Positions 44,789-58,509 of a stretch of DNA of 64,000 nucleotides are shown here, in pieces (the stretch's first letter is position 1; every line of letters begins with the position of its first letter). The stretch lies in NCBI RefSeq assembly GCF_014836715.1, contig NZ_JACSQI010000002.1, positions 427,126-491,125 of the forward strand, read 5' to 3'. Source of the stretch: Escherichia whittamii. Its GTDB lineage: Bacteria; Pseudomonadota; Gammaproteobacteria; Enterobacterales; Enterobacteriaceae. The notes beneath the pieces are model-generated. The model was not told the DNA's origin. It worked only from the letters and a program-made list of their open reading frames with translations, and searched no databases. The translations under genes and the position numbers were made by a program.

Positions 44789-44881
44789 TTCGCTATGTGT
44801 ATGAAGTTTAGGAATAAATGGTTGTTGGCTGTTTATACGGGAGTTCGTCACGGAATGAGCATAGTCAACAGGCTACAAAAC

Positions 44882-45196
44882 CTACACCTGCATGGACATC
44901 ATTTCCTGGTACGCCGCCACCAGCTTATTACGCACCTGAATCCCCATTTGCATTGAAACTGAAGCTTTTTGCATATCGGTCATCACATCGTTTAGCGCCA
45001 CGCCGGGTTCGCCGAGGGTGAATTTTTCTGCCTGGGTGCGGGCGGCGGTTTGCGTATCACTTATACGATCGAGCGCGGCATGAAGTTGTCCGGCAAAACT
45101 GATGCCAGGTTGTGGTAGTGATTCCTGTGCACGGGCACTCATCACCGTAGCCTGTAACTGGCTGATAACCCCTTCAATCCCCTGTATGGCTGACAT
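44882..45196 (-). CDS. fliE: Flagellar hook-basal body protein FliE
   Basis: 104 residues from ATG 45196. FliE joins the MS ring to the proximal rod and is the first protein exported by the flagellar secretion system. The C-terminal [26 protein letters not shown] is characteristic. It is transcribed divergently from fliF over a 214-base control region where FlhDC is known to act in E. coli. Confidence 0.96.
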   Translation of the reverse strand: MSAIQGIEGVISQLQATVMSARAQESLPQPGISFAGQLHAALDRISDTQTAARTQAEKFTLGEPGVALNDVMTDMQKASVSMQMGIQVRNKLVAAYQEMMSMQV

Positions 45197-45410
45197 ATTC
45201 ATCTCCTGGATCATTTCTGGTAGCAGAGATTAACAGCAAGTCAATAAGATAAAGGCGTTAAATAACGATAAAAAACCGGGTTAATTGGCGCATAGAAAAA
45301 AACAAAACCACAAATAATGAGGCCGTTAATTTTTCGAGTGTGCTGACCCGGGAGTGCGTCTTGTTCCACTTTGCCAATAACGCCGTCTTTCATCTGCCGC
45401 GAGGTGCGCG

Positions 45411-48735
<3,325 letters not shown>

Positions 48736-48736
<1 letters not shown>

Positions 48737-50106
48737 TGACCACTCGCCTGACACGTTGGCTAACCTCGCTGGATAATTTTGAAGCCAAAATGGCGCAACT
48801 GCCCGCGGTGCGCCGCTACGGGCGATTAACCCGCGCCACCGGGCTGGTGCTGGAAGCCACCGGATTGCAACTGCCGCTCGGCGCAACCTGTGTCATTGAA
48901 CGCCATAACGGCACTGAAACGCACGAAGTAGAAAGCGAAGTGGTTGGCTTTAACGGTCAACGGCTGTTTTTGATGCCGCTGGAGGAAGTGGAAGGCGTAC
49001 TGCCCGGCGCGCGCGTTTACGCCAAAAATATCTCCGGCGACGGGCTACAAAGCGGTAAGCAGTTACCGCTCGGTCCGGCGCTGTTAGGCCGTGTTCTGGA
49101 CGGCAGTGGTAAACCGCTCGATGGTCTGCCCTCCCCCGACACGACTGAAACTGGCGCCCTGATTACCCCGCCGTTTAACCCGTTGCAACGTACACCGATC
49201 GAGCATGTGCTGGATACGGGCGTGCGTCCGATTAATGCCCTGCTTACCGTTGGGCGCGGGCAGCGTATGGGGCTATTTGCCGGTTCCGGCGTCGGTAAAA
49301 GTGTGTTGCTGGGGATGATGGCACGCTACACCCGTGCCGATGTGATTGTCGTTGGTTTGATTGGTGAACGTGGGCGAGAAGTAAAAGATTTTATTGAAAA
49401 TATTCTCGGCGCCGAAGGGCGTGCGCGCTCAGTAGTGATAGCCGCTCCGGCTGATGTTTCTCCGCTCCTGCGAATGCAAGGTGCCGCCTATGCCACGCGC
49501 ATTGCCGAGGATTTTCGCGATCGTGGCCAGCATGTGTTGCTGATTATGGACTCCCTCACCCGCTACGCGATGGCCCAGCGTGAGATTGCACTAGCCATTG
49601 GCGAACCGCCTGCCACCAAAGGCTATCCGCCGTCGGTATTCGCCAAATTACCAGCACTGGTCGAGCGTGCCGGTAACGGCATTAGCGGCGGCGGTTCGAT
49701 TACCGCGTTTTATACCGTGCTCACCGAAGGCGATGACCAGCAAGATCCAATTGCTGACTCCGCACGTGCAATCCTCGACGGTCACATCGTGCTGTCTCGC
49801 CGCCTGGCGGAAGCCGGGCATTATCCGGCGATTGATATTGAAGCCTCAATCAGCCGTGCAATGACGGCGTTAATCAGCGAGCAACATTACACACGGGTAC
49901 GTACGTTCAAACAGCTGTTGTCGAGTTTTCAGCGTAACCGCGATCTGGTCAGCGTCGGCGCGTATGCCAAAGGCAGCGATCCGATGCTCGATAAAGCCAT
50001 CGCCCTGTGGCCACAGCTGGAAGGCTATTTGCAACAAGGTATTTTCGAACGCGCAGACTGGGAAGATTCTCTCCAGGGGCTGGAGCGCATTTTCCCGACG
50101 GTGTGA
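48736..50106 (+). CDS. fliI: Flagellum-specific ATP synthase FliI
   Basis: 456 residues from ATG 48736; a GTG three bases earlier is less likely. F1-beta-like fold with Walker A AGSGVGKS and Walker [14 protein letters not shown], plus [10 protein letters not shown]. It energises substrate unloading at the flagellar export gate. Followed by fliJ 21 bases downstream. Confidence 0.97.
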
Positions 50107-50127
50107 TTACGCAGGAGATAGCAACAG

Positions 50128-50571
50128 ATGGCAGAACATGGCGCCCTGGCGACCCTGAAAGATCTGGCAGAAAAAGAGGTGGATAATGCGGCCCGCCTGC
50201 TGGGTGAAATGCGTCGCGGATGTCAGCAGGCGGAAGAACAACTCAAAATGCTGATCGATTATCAAAACGAATATCGCAGCAACCTGAGCAACGACATGAG
50301 TGCAGGAATGACCAGTAATCGCTGGATCAACTATCAGCAGTTCATTCAAACGCTGGAAAAAGCCATTACCCAGCACCGCCAGCAGCTTAATCAGTGGACG
50401 CAGAAAGTTGACATTGCCCTGAACAGCTGGCGAGAAAAAAAACAACGTTTGCAAGCCTGGCAGACCCTTCAGGAACGGCAATCCACGGCGGCCCTGTTAG
50501 CAGAAAACCGCCTCGATCAGAAAAAGATGGACGAGTTCGCCCAGCGCGCCGCCATGAGGAAAACTGAATGA
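50128..50571 (+). CDS. fliJ: Flagellar export protein FliJ
   Basis: 147 residues, almost wholly coiled coil. It is the central stalk of the FliH-FliI ATPase complex and escorts export chaperones. It overlaps fliK by four bases. Confidence 0.95.
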   Translation: MAEHGALATLKDLAEKEVDNAARLLGEMRRGCQQAEEQLKMLIDYQNEYRSNLSNDMSAGMTSNRWINYQQFIQTLEKAITQHRQQLNQWTQKVDIALNSWREKKQRLQAWQTLQERQSTAALLAENRLDQKKMDEFAQRAAMRKTE

Positions 50572-51695
50572 TTCGTTTAGCGCCCTTGATTACCGCTGAC
50601 GTTGACACCATCACACTGTCCGGAAGTAGCTCCACCGACACGGCACAGGATTTTCTTGCGTTGTTGAGTGGAGCATTAGCAGGAGATGCAGCACCAGGCA
50701 AAGCTTCGCCATTGCTTCAGGTTGCAGTGGATACCCCACACGCGCAAGGTAAAGAACGCGTCAACGAAATTCTGCCCGGGGTACAGCCGTCTGATTTACT
50801 CATCGCTACTGACGAAACGCTGACTGAAATAACCGCAGTACTACCCGATACAACGCCGCTGGCGACGGCTCTGATTAATACGCTGGCCGCCATGCCAGAA
50901 AAGGAGACGGTCGCCGACGAAAAAACGGATGACCTTAATGAAGATGCTGTCGCCAGCCTGAGCGCCCTTTTTGCTATGTTGCCCGGTTTTGACAATACCC
51001 CCAAAGTGACTGATGCGCCTGCAACAGCATTACCGACGCAGAAGCAAACACTCTCAACAAAACTGACTACCGCGCAACTCGCGACAGCACAACCTGACGA
51101 CGCCCCTGGCGCGCCAGATCAGTCATTAACACCGCTGGTCGCTGAAGCCCAGAGTAAAGCGGAAGTCATCAGCACGCCGTCACCTGTTACGACCGTCGTC
51201 AGCCCGCTAATCACTGCGCATCAGACGCAGCCATTGCCCAGCGTCGCCGCGCCTGTTTTGAGCGCCCCGCTGGGTTCTCACGAATGGCAACAGTCATTAA
51301 GCCAACATATTTCACTGTTTACTCGTCAGGGGCAGCAAAGTGCCGAGCTGCGTTTGCATCCACAGGATTTAGGCGAAGTACAAATATCTCTCAAAGTGGA
51401 TGACAACCAGGCGCAAATTCAGATGGTTTCACCGCATCAGCACGTGCGCGCCGCTCTGGAAGCGGCTTTGCCGGTACTGCGCACACAACTGGCAGAAAGC
51501 GGAATTCAGTTGGGACAGAGCAATATCAGCGGCGAAAGTTTTAGCGGTCAGCAGCAGCCTGCTTCCCAGCAACAACAAAGCCCACGCACATCTGGCCATG
51601 AACATCTGACAACCGAGGATGACGATGCATTGCCGGTTCCCGCAACTCTCCAGAGAGTTTCATCTGGCCATAGCGGCGTCGATATTTTCGCCTAA
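50568..51695 (+). CDS. fliK: Flagellar hook-length control protein FliK
   Basis: 375 residues. The N-terminal two thirds are Thr/Ala/Pro-rich and variable; the conserved C-terminal domain reads [23 protein letters not shown] followed by QAQIQMVSP. Secreted as a molecular ruler, it switches export from hook to filament substrates at the correct hook length. Last gene of the fliF operon. Confidence 0.95.
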   Translation: MIRLAPLITADVDTITLSGSSSTDTAQDFLALLSGALAGDAAPGKASPLLQVAVDTPHAQGKERVNEILPGVQPSDLLIATDETLTEITAVLPDTTPLATALINTLAAMPEKETVADEKTDDLNEDAVASLSALFAMLPGFDNTPKVTDAPATALPTQKQTLSTKLTTAQLATAQPDDAPGAPDQSLTPLVAEAQSKAEVISTPSPVTTVVSPLITAHQTQPLPSVAAPVLSAPLGSHEWQQSLSQHISLFTRQGQQSAELRLHPQDLGEVQISLKVDDNQAQIQMVSPHQHVRAALEAALPVLRTQLAESGIQLGQSNISGESFSGQQQPASQQQQSPRTSGHEHLTTEDDDALPVPATLQRVSSGHSGVDIFA

Positions 51696-51743
51696 CGTCA
51701 GATGTAGCACCTTAATCCGCGTCTTTTCCCCGCTTTGCCGTAC

Positions 51744-51770
51744 TTAAGACGCAGGATAATTAGCCGATAA
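51744..51770 (+). promoter_or_regulatory. Possible sigma-28-type promoter of the fliL operon
   Basis: A perfect gccgataa (51763-51770) lies 30 bases before fliL, but the upstream element ttaagacg (51744-51751) is a poor -35. It may be a dual class 2/3 promoter with FlhDC binding upstream. Confidence 0.5.
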
Positions 51771-51799
51771 GCAGTAGCGACACAGGAAGACCGCAACAC

Positions 51800-52264
51800 A
51801 TGACTGATTACGCGATAAGCAAGAAAAGCAGGCGATCGCTTTGGCTCCCGATTCTGGTATTCATCACTCTCGCGGCCTGCGCCAGCGCGGGTTACAGCTA
51901 CTGGCATTCGCAACAAGTGGCCGCTGGTGACAAAGCGCAACAACATGTCATGCCTTCACCTGTCTTTTATGCGCTGGACACTTTCACGGTGAATCTGGGT
52001 GATGCGGACCGTGTGCTGTATATCGGTATTACTCTGCGACTCAAAGATGAAGCCACCCGTTCGCGCCTGAGTGAGTATTTGCCGGAAGTCCGTAGTCGCT
52101 TGCTGTTACTGTTTTCGCGTCAGGATGCCGCCGTGCTGGCAACGGAAGAAGGCAAGCAAAAACTGATTGCTGCGATTAAAGCCACACTTTCTCTCCCGCT
52201 TGTTGCCGGGCAACCGAAACAGGATGTCACCGACGTGCTGTATACCGCTTTTATTCTGCGATAA
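51800..52264 (+). CDS. fliL: Flagellar basal body-associated protein FliL
   Basis: 154 residues. One N-terminal membrane anchor (about residues 17-36) and a periplasmic domain ([23 protein letters not shown]). It surrounds the stator and supports swarming torque. First gene of fliLMNOPQR; four bases separate it from fliM. Confidence 0.96.
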   Translation: MTDYAISKKSRRSLWLPILVFITLAACASAGYSYWHSQQVAAGDKAQQHVMPSPVFYALDTFTVNLGDADRVLYIGITLRLKDEATRSRLSEYLPEVRSRLLLLFSRQDAAVLATEEGKQKLIAAIKATLSLPLVAGQPKQDVTDVLYTAFILR

Positions 52265-52268
52265 CCAC

Positions 52269-53273
52269 ATGGGCGATAGTATTCTTTCTCAAGCTGAAAT
52301 TGATGCACTGTTGAATGGTGACAGCGAAGTCAAAGATGAACCGACTTCCGGGGGGACCGGCGAAAGTGATATTCGTCCATACGATCCCAACACGCAACGC
52401 CGGGTTGTTCGCGAACGCTTACAGGCGCTGGAAATCATCAATGAACGTTTTGCTCGTCATTTTCGCATGGGGCTGTTTAACCTGTTACGTCGTAGTCCGG
52501 ACATTACCGTCGGAGCGATCCGTATTCAGCCGTATCATGAATTTGCCCGCAACCTGCCGGTGCCGACCAATCTTAACCTTATCCACCTGAAACCGCTGCG
52601 CGGCACAGGGCTGGTGGTGTTCTCGCCGAGTCTGGTATTTATCGCCGTGGATAACCTGTTTGGTGGTGACGGCCGGTTCCCTACCAAAGTAGAAGGTCGC
52701 GAGTTTACCCATACTGAACAGCGCGTCATCAACCGCATGTTGAAGCTGGCACTCGAAGGCTACAGCGACGCGTGGAAGGCGATTAATCCACTGGATGTGG
52801 AGTACGTGCGTTCTGAAATGCAGGTGAAATTTACCAATATCACCACATCTCCGAACGACATTGTGGTTAACACGCCATTCCATGTCGAGATTGGCAACCT
52901 GACCGGCGAATTTAATATCTGCCTGCCATTCAGCATGATCGAGCCGCTACGGGAATTGTTGGTTAACCCACCGCTGGAAAACTCGCGCAATGAAGATCAG
53001 AACTGGCGCGATAATCTCGTACGCCAGGTGCAGCACTCACAACTGGAACTGGTCGCCAACTTTGCCGATATTTCACTGCGCCTGTCGCAGATTTTAAAGC
53101 TGAAACCTGGCGACGTCCTGCCGATAGAAAAACCCGATCGCATTATCGCCCATGTTGATGGCGTTCCGGTGCTGACCAGCCAGTACGGCACCATCAACGG
53201 CCAGTATGCGTTACGGATAGAACATTTGATTAACCCGATTTTGAATTCTCTGAACGAGGAACAGCCCAAATGA
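52269..53273 (+). CDS. fliM: Flagellar motor switch protein FliM
   Basis: 334 residues from ATG 52269. The N-terminal SILSQAEIDALLNG is the CheY-P binding peptide; a CheC-like middle domain and a C-terminal SpoA domain follow. It translates the chemotaxis signal into rotation reversal. It overlaps fliN by four bases. Confidence 0.97.
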   Translation: MGDSILSQAEIDALLNGDSEVKDEPTSGGTGESDIRPYDPNTQRRVVRERLQALEIINERFARHFRMGLFNLLRRSPDITVGAIRIQPYHEFARNLPVPTNLNLIHLKPLRGTGLVVFSPSLVFIAVDNLFGGDGRFPTKVEGREFTHTEQRVINRMLKLALEGYSDAWKAINPLDVEYVRSEMQVKFTNITTSPNDIVVNTPFHVEIGNLTGEFNICLPFSMIEPLRELLVNPPLENSRNEDQNWRDNLVRQVQHSQLELVANFADISLRLSQILKLKPGDVLPIEKPDRIIAHVDGVPVLTSQYGTINGQYALRIEHLINPILNSLNEEQPK

Positions 53274-53683
53274 GTGACTTGAATAATCCGGCCGATGACA
53301 ACAACGGCGCAATGGACGATCTGTGGGCTGAAGCGTTAGGCGAACAAAAATCGGTAAGCGGCAAGAGCGCTGCCGAAGCGGTGTTCCAACAGCTTGGCGG
53401 CGGTGACGTCAGCGGAACGTTGCAGGATATCGATCTTATTATGGATATTCCGGTCAAGCTGACCGTCGAGCTGGGCCGTACGCGGATGACCATCAAAGAG
53501 CTGTTGCGCCTGACGCAAGGATCAGTGGTGGCACTGGACGGTCTGGCAGGCGAACCGTTGGATATTCTGATCAACGGTTATTTAATTGCTCAGGGTGAAG
53601 TTGTGGTTGTCGCCGATAAATATGGCGTGCGGATCACCGATATCATTACCCCGTCCGAGCGGATGCGCCGCCTGAGCCGCTAG
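53270..53683 (+). CDS. fliN: Flagellar motor switch protein FliN
   Basis: 137 residues. The C-terminal SpoA domain reads MDIPVKLTVELGRTRMTIKELLRL and DILINGYLIAQGEVVVVADKYGVRI. With FliM it forms the lower C ring and binds FliH. It adjoins fliO, whose start follows directly after the stop. Confidence 0.97.
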   Translation: MSDLNNPADDNNGAMDDLWAEALGEQKSVSGKSAAEAVFQQLGGGDVSGTLQDIDLIMDIPVKLTVELGRTRMTIKELLRLTQGSVVALDGLAGEPLDILINGYLIAQGEVVVVADKYGVRITDIITPSERMRRLSR

Positions 53684-53685
53684 TG

Positions 53686-54051
53686 ATGAATAACCACGCC
53701 ACGGTACAACCTTCCGCGCCAGTTTCTGCTGCGCCGCTTCTTCAGGTGAGCGGCGCGCTAATTGCCATTATTGTTCTGATTCTCGCTGCGGCCTGGCTGG
53801 TAAAAAGGCTGGGATTTGCTCCCAAACGTAATGGTACGAACGGGCTGAAAGTTAGCGCAAGTGCCTCGTTGGGGGCGCGTGAACGGGTCGTGGTGGTCGA
53901 TGTGGAAGATGCGCGACTGGTGCTCGGTGTTACTGCCGGGCAAATTAATCTGCTGCATAAACTTCCCCCTTCTGCACCAACGGAAGAGTTACCTCAGGCC
54001 GATTTTCAGTCGGTAATGAAAAATTTGCTTAAGCGTAGCGGGAGAGCCTGA
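53686..54051 (+). CDS. fliO: Flagellar type III secretion protein FliO
   Basis: 121 residues from ATG 53686, as in K-12. A single membrane segment (about residues 23-42, [21 protein letters not shown]) is followed by a cytoplasmic SH3-like part ([21 protein letters not shown]). It helps FliP assemble into the export gate. The stop overlaps the fliP start by one base. Confidence 0.95.
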   Translation: MNNHATVQPSAPVSAAPLLQVSGALIAIIVLILAAAWLVKRLGFAPKRNGTNGLKVSASASLGARERVVVVDVEDARLVLGVTAGQINLLHKLPPSAPTEELPQADFQSVMKNLLKRSGRA

Positions 54052-54788
54052 TGCGTCGTCTGTTGTCTGTCGCACCGGTCCTCCTCTGGCTGCTGACTCC
54101 CCTCGCCTTTGCTCAACTGCCTGGCATCACCAGCCAGCCGCTGCCTGGCGGTGGACAAAGCTGGTCGCTCCCGGTGCAGACGCTGGTGTTCATCACCTCG
54201 CTGACTTTTATTCCGGCAATTTTACTGATGATGACCAGCTTCACTCGCATCATCATTGTGTTTGGTTTATTGCGTAACGCACTGGGAACGCCCTCTGCGC
54301 CGCCCAACCAGGTATTGCTGGGGCTGGCGCTGTTTTTGACCTTTTTTATTATGTCTCCGGTAATCGACAAAATTTATGTCGATGCGTACCAGCCATTCAG
54401 CGAAGAGAAAATCTCAATGCAGGAGGCGCTGGAAAAAGGGGCGCAGCCACTGCGTGAGTTTATGTTACGTCAGACCCGCGAGGCGGATTTAGGGTTGTTT
54501 GCCAGACTGGCGAATACAGGCCCGTTGCAGGGACCGGAAGCCGTACCGATGCGTATTTTGTTACCAGCCTACGTGACCAGCGAGCTGAAAACTGCCTTCC
54601 AGATAGGCTTCACGATTTTCATTCCTTTTTTGATTATCGACCTGGTGATTGCCAGCGTGTTGATGGCATTGGGGATGATGATGGTTCCCCCTGCGACCAT
54701 TGCGCTGCCGTTTAAACTGATGCTGTTTGTACTGGTGGATGGCTGGCAATTGCTGGTCGGTTCGCTGGCGCAAAGCTTTTACAGCTAG
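54051..54788 (+). CDS. fliP: Flagellar export gate protein FliP
   Basis: 245 residues with a cleavable signal peptide (ending near LAFA) and four membrane segments; signatures [21 protein letters not shown] and [20 protein letters not shown]. Five copies form the core of the export pore with FliQ and FliR. Confidence 0.97.
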   Translation: MRRLLSVAPVLLWLLTPLAFAQLPGITSQPLPGGGQSWSLPVQTLVFITSLTFIPAILLMMTSFTRIIIVFGLLRNALGTPSAPPNQVLLGLALFLTFFIMSPVIDKIYVDAYQPFSEEKISMQEALEKGAQPLREFMLRQTREADLGLFARLANTGPLQGPEAVPMRILLPAYVTSELKTAFQIGFTIFIPFLIIDLVIASVLMALGMMMVPPATIALPFKLMLFVLVDGWQLLVGSLAQSFYS

Positions 54789-54797
54789 AGAGGCGAA

Positions 54798-55067
54798 ATG
54801 ACACCAGAATCGGTCATGATGATGGGGACAGAAGCGATGAAAGTCGCGCTGGCACTGGCTGCCCCGCTGCTACTGGTGGCACTGGTCACCGGTCTTATCA
54901 TCAGCATTTTGCAGGCTGCCACACAGATTAACGAAATGACGCTGTCGTTTATTCCGAAAATCATCGCCGTGTTTATCGCCATTATTATTGCCGGACCGTG
55001 GATGCTCAATCTGTTACTGGATTACGTTCGTACCTTGTTCACTAACCTGCCGTATATCATTGGGTAA
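54798..55067 (+). CDS. fliQ: Flagellar export gate protein FliQ
   Basis: 89 residues, two hydrophobic hairpin helices ([35 protein letters not shown]). It wraps around the FliP-FliR core. Nine bases after fliP and eight before fliR. Confidence 0.97.
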   Translation: MTPESVMMMGTEAMKVALALAAPLLLVALVTGLIISILQAATQINEMTLSFIPKIIAVFIAIIIAGPWMLNLLLDYVRTLFTNLPYIIG

Positions 55068-55075
55068 TCGATGCA

Positions 55076-55861
55076 ATGTTGCAGGTAACAAGCGATCAAT
55101 GGGTTTCCTGGTTAAGCCTGTATTTCTGGCCGTTGCTGCGCGTGCTGGCGCTCATTTCTACCGCGCCTATTTTGAGCGAACGCAGCGTGCCGAAACGGGT
55201 AAAACTGGGCCTCGCAATGATGATCACATTCGCTATTGCTCCGGCAATACCCGCCAACGATGTTGCCGTTTTTTCGTTCTATGCCCTATGGCTGGCGGTG
55301 CAGCAAATCCTGATTGGCATTGCTCTCGGTTTTACCATGCAATTTGCCTTTGCCGCTGTGCGAACCGCTGGCGAAATTATCGGTCTGCAAATGGGGCTGT
55401 CATTTGCGACGTTTGTCGATCCTGGCAGCCATCTCAATATGCCCGTCTTAGCGCGCATTATCGATATGCTGGCGCTACTGTTGTTCCTGACATTTAACGG
55501 TCATTTATGGTTGATTTCACTGCTGATCGATACCTTTCACACTCTGCCAATTGGTGGTGAACCGTTGAACAGCAATGCGTTTCTGGCACTCACCAAAGCA
55601 GGGAGTTTGATTTTCCTCAACGGACTGATGCTGGCGTTACCGCTCATTACCCTGTTGCTGACGCTGAATCTCGCGTTAGGTTTACTGAATCGTATGGCTC
55701 CGCAATTATCAATTTTTGTTATTGGTTTTCCATTAACACTGACTGTCGGCATCTCATTAATGGCGGCATTAATGCCGTTAATTGCTCCTTTTTGCGAACA
55801 TTTATTTAGTGAAATTTTTAATTTGCTGGCAGATATTATCAGCGAATTGCCTGTAATATGA
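55076..55861 (+). CDS. fliR: Flagellar export gate protein FliR
   Basis: 261 residues with about six membrane segments; matches the FliR/SctT family ([22 protein letters not shown]). It completes the export gate with FliP and FliQ and contacts FlhB. Last gene of the operon. Confidence 0.96.
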   Translation: MLQVTSDQWVSWLSLYFWPLLRVLALISTAPILSERSVPKRVKLGLAMMITFAIAPAIPANDVAVFSFYALWLAVQQILIGIALGFTMQFAFAAVRTAGEIIGLQMGLSFATFVDPGSHLNMPVLARIIDMLALLLFLTFNGHLWLISLLIDTFHTLPIGGEPLNSNAFLALTKAGSLIFLNGLMLALPLITLLLTLNLALGLLNRMAPQLSIFVIGFPLTLTVGISLMAALMPLIAPFCEHLFSEIFNLLADIISELPVI

Positions 55862-55886
55862 TTCCCTAATGTTTATCTTGTTATCC

Positions 55887-55900
55887 TAAGGATTATCCGA
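55887..55900. promoter_or_regulatory. RcsAB box of the rcsA promoter
   Basis: taaggattatccga matches the RcsA-RcsB recognition sequence through which RcsA stimulates its own gene. It lies about 250 bases before the rcsA start. Confidence 0.8.
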
Positions 55901-56150
55901 AAAATAATACCAGCAAACATCTTCCAGGATACTCCCGTGGCGATATATTTATTTTAATCTCACTCACATATCGCAACATTTACTTTACTTTAAGACAATT
56001 CCAGGCAAATTATACAACACTTTACGGGATAGTAAGTCCGCCTGAAAAATCGCGAGAGTGGCGCATTAGGTGACCCATGTTGTTCCGTTTAGTCATGATG
56101 AAATATTCAGGTTAGGGGAATTATCGTTACGCATTGAGTGAGGGTATGCC

Positions 56151-56774
56151 ATGTCAACGATTATTATGGATTTATGTAGTTACACCCGGCTGGGTTTGAC
56201 CGGGTATCTGTTGAGTAGAGGGGTGAAAAGAAGAGAAATCAACGACATTGAAGCCGTTGATGACCTTGCCATCGCTTGTGATTCACAGCACCCTTCAGTG
56301 GTGTTTATTAATGAGGACTGTTTTATCCACGATGCTTCTAACAGTCAACGTATCAAGCACATCATTAATCAACATCCCAATACGTTATTTATCGTTTTTA
56401 TGGCAATTGCCAATGTTCATTTTGATGAATATCTATTGGTCAGAAAAAATTTATTGATCAGTTCCAAATCGATTAAGCCGGAATCTCTTGATGATATCCT
56501 TGGCGATATTCTGAAAAAAGAGACAACGATGGCCAGCATTTTAAATATGCCAACGTTATCATTAAGCCGAACCGAATCGAGTATGTTGCGAATGTGGATG
56601 GCTGGCCAGGGAACGATTCAAATATCCGATCAAATGAATATTAAAGCCAAGACCGTTTCATCGCATAAAGGCAATATTAAACGTAAGATCAAAACGCATA
56701 ATAAGCAGGTTATCTACCATGTCGTCCGACTGACGGATAATGTGACAAATGGTATTTTTGTCAACATGCGCTAG
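56151..56774 (+). CDS. rcsA: Capsule transcriptional regulator RcsA
   Basis: 207 residues. The C-terminal LuxR helix-turn-helix ([42 protein letters not shown]) is complete, and the N-terminal part is a degenerate receiver-like domain. It pairs with RcsB to activate colanic acid genes and repress flagella. It is a Lon substrate; its transcription is silenced by H-NS, relieved by the DsrA RNA encoded nearby. Confidence 0.97.
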   Translation: MSTIIMDLCSYTRLGLTGYLLSRGVKRREINDIEAVDDLAIACDSQHPSVVFINEDCFIHDASNSQRIKHIINQHPNTLFIVFMAIANVHFDEYLLVRKNLLISSKSIKPESLDDILGDILKKETTMASILNMPTLSLSRTESSMLRMWMAGQGTIQISDQMNIKAKTVSSHKGNIKRKIKTHNKQVIYHVVRLTDNVTNGIFVNMR

Positions 56775-56817
56775 GGCATACTGACTGGTGGTATTCCACC
56801 AGTCAGGCTGACAGAAA

Positions 56818-57096
<279 letters not shown>

Positions 57097-57169
57097 CTAT
57101 ACTTAAGAAATGCCTGGCTGACATGACGTGTCGGCAGCAACATATAAGCAACGGTTGCGAGGATAGATG

Positions 57170-57397
57170 ATGAAAACCGCAAAAGAGTACAGCGATACCG
57201 CAAAACGTGAGGTCAGAGTCGATGTCGATGCCCTGCTGGCGGCGATCAATGAAATTAGCGAAAGCGAAGTTCATCGCAGCCAGAACGATTCGGAACACGT
57301 CAGCGTCGATGGCCGTGAATATCATACATGGCGTGAATTAGCCGATGCCTTTGAACTTGATATTCATGACTTTAGTGTCTCTGAAGTGAATCGCTAA
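57170..57397 (+). CDS. yodD: YodD family peroxide/acid resistance protein
   Basis: 75 residues from the second ATG at 57170 (MKTAKEYSDTAKREVRVDVD); the first ATG is three bases earlier. K-12 YodD contributes to peroxide and acid resistance. It is convergent with dsrA, whose terminator also ends it. Confidence 0.93.
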   Translation: MKTAKEYSDTAKREVRVDVDALLAAINEISESEVHRSQNDSEHVSVDGREYHTWRELADAFELDIHDFSVSEVNR

Positions 57398-57407
57398 ATG
57401 CATCATA

Positions 57408-57498
57408 AAAAAATCCCGGCCCTTGTGGGGGTCGGGATCAAACTTGCTTAAGCAAGAAGCACTTAAAAAATTCGTTACACCAGGAAATCTGATGCGAT
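57408..57498 (-). ncRNA. dsrA: DsrA small regulatory RNA
   Basis: On the minus strand the known DsrA features appear in order: catcagatttcctggtgtaacgaatttttt (stem-loop 1 with the rpoS-pairing region), the aagtgcttcttgcttaagcaag stem (hns pairing), and a terminator atcccgaccccc...gggccgggat with a T-run. DsrA, with Hfq, activates rpoS and represses hns translation. The first four bases (atcg) differ from the K-12 aaca, and the terminator stem has an A-C mismatch. Confidence 0.92.
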
Positions 57499-57693
57499 GA
57501 CCACCTTATCCGCAATTTTTTAGGCTGACAAGAAAATATTCTTGATATGAATGATTAGCGCCACTAATGAATGGAAGTGTGATCCGCGTCACCCCCTGGG
57601 GGCTCAGGCGTTCACGGGCTCGCTCCCGAAAAACTATTTTTTATTATTCGTGCTTTTTAAGAAACATCCAGGCAAGGGGAGTACTGCACGATC

Positions 57694-58509
57694 ATGCTTT
57701 CAACTCATCAACCACTGCTGATTTTCACCGATCTTGATGGCACCCTGTTGGACAGTCATAGCTATGACTGGCAACCTGCCGCCTCCTGGTTAATCCGCCT
57801 GCGGGAAGCGGATATCCCCGTGATCTTGTGTAGTAGTAAAACCTCGGCTGAGATGCTGTACCTGCAAAAGATGTTAGGTCTGCAAGGGTTGTCACTCATT
57901 GCAGAGAACGGCGCGGTGATCCAACTGGATCAACAATGGCAGGATTTGGACGGCTTTCCGCGCATCATCTCGGGTATTGCTCATAGTGAGATCAGCCAGG
58001 TATTAAACACGCTGCGTGAGAAAGAACACTTCAAATTCACCACCTTTGATGACGTCGATGATACAACCATCGCTGAATGGACTGGCTTAAGCCGTAGCCA
58101 GGCAGCGCTGACGCAGTTGCATGAGGCTTCGGTCACGCTTATCTGGCGCGACAGTGACGAGCGAATGGCACAATTTACCGCTCGCCTGAATGAACTGGGC
58201 TTGCAGTTTGTGCATGGCGCGCGTTTCTGGCATGTGCTGGATGCCTCTGCAGGGAAAGATCAGGCCGCCAACTGGATCATTGCGGCATATCAACAATCCA
58301 GTGGAAAGCGTCCGACCACGCTCGGCTTAGGCGATGGCCCAAATGACGCACCATTACTGGAAGTGATGGATTACGCGGTGATCGTAAAAGGGCTAAACCG
58401 GGAAGGCGTGCATTTGCAACATGAGGACCCGGACCGTGTCTGGCGGACACAGCAAGAAGGTCCAGAAGGCTGGCGCGAAGGGCTGGATCACTTTTTCACG
58501 GCCGGTTAA
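57694..58509 (+). CDS. yedP: Mannosyl-3-phosphoglycerate phosphatase-related protein (YedP)
   Basis: 271 residues, HAD superfamily (Cof-type). The catalytic motif [10 protein letters not shown] is at residues 11-20, with SSKTSAEM (motif II) and [13 protein letters not shown] (motif IV). It would dephosphorylate a sugar phosphate. The 3' end overlaps the convergent dgcQ by four bases. Confidence 0.93.
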   Translation: MLSTHQPLLIFTDLDGTLLDSHSYDWQPAASWLIRLREADIPVILCSSKTSAEMLYLQKMLGLQGLSLIAENGAVIQLDQQWQDLDGFPRIISGIAHSEISQVLNTLREKEHFKFTTFDDVDDTTIAEWTGLSRSQAALTQLHEASVTLIWRDSDERMAQFTARLNELGLQFVHGARFWHVLDASAGKDQAANWIIAAYQQSSGKRPTTLGLGDGPNDAPLLEVMDYAVIVKGLNREGVHLQHEDPDRVWRTQQEGPEGWREGLDHFFTAG

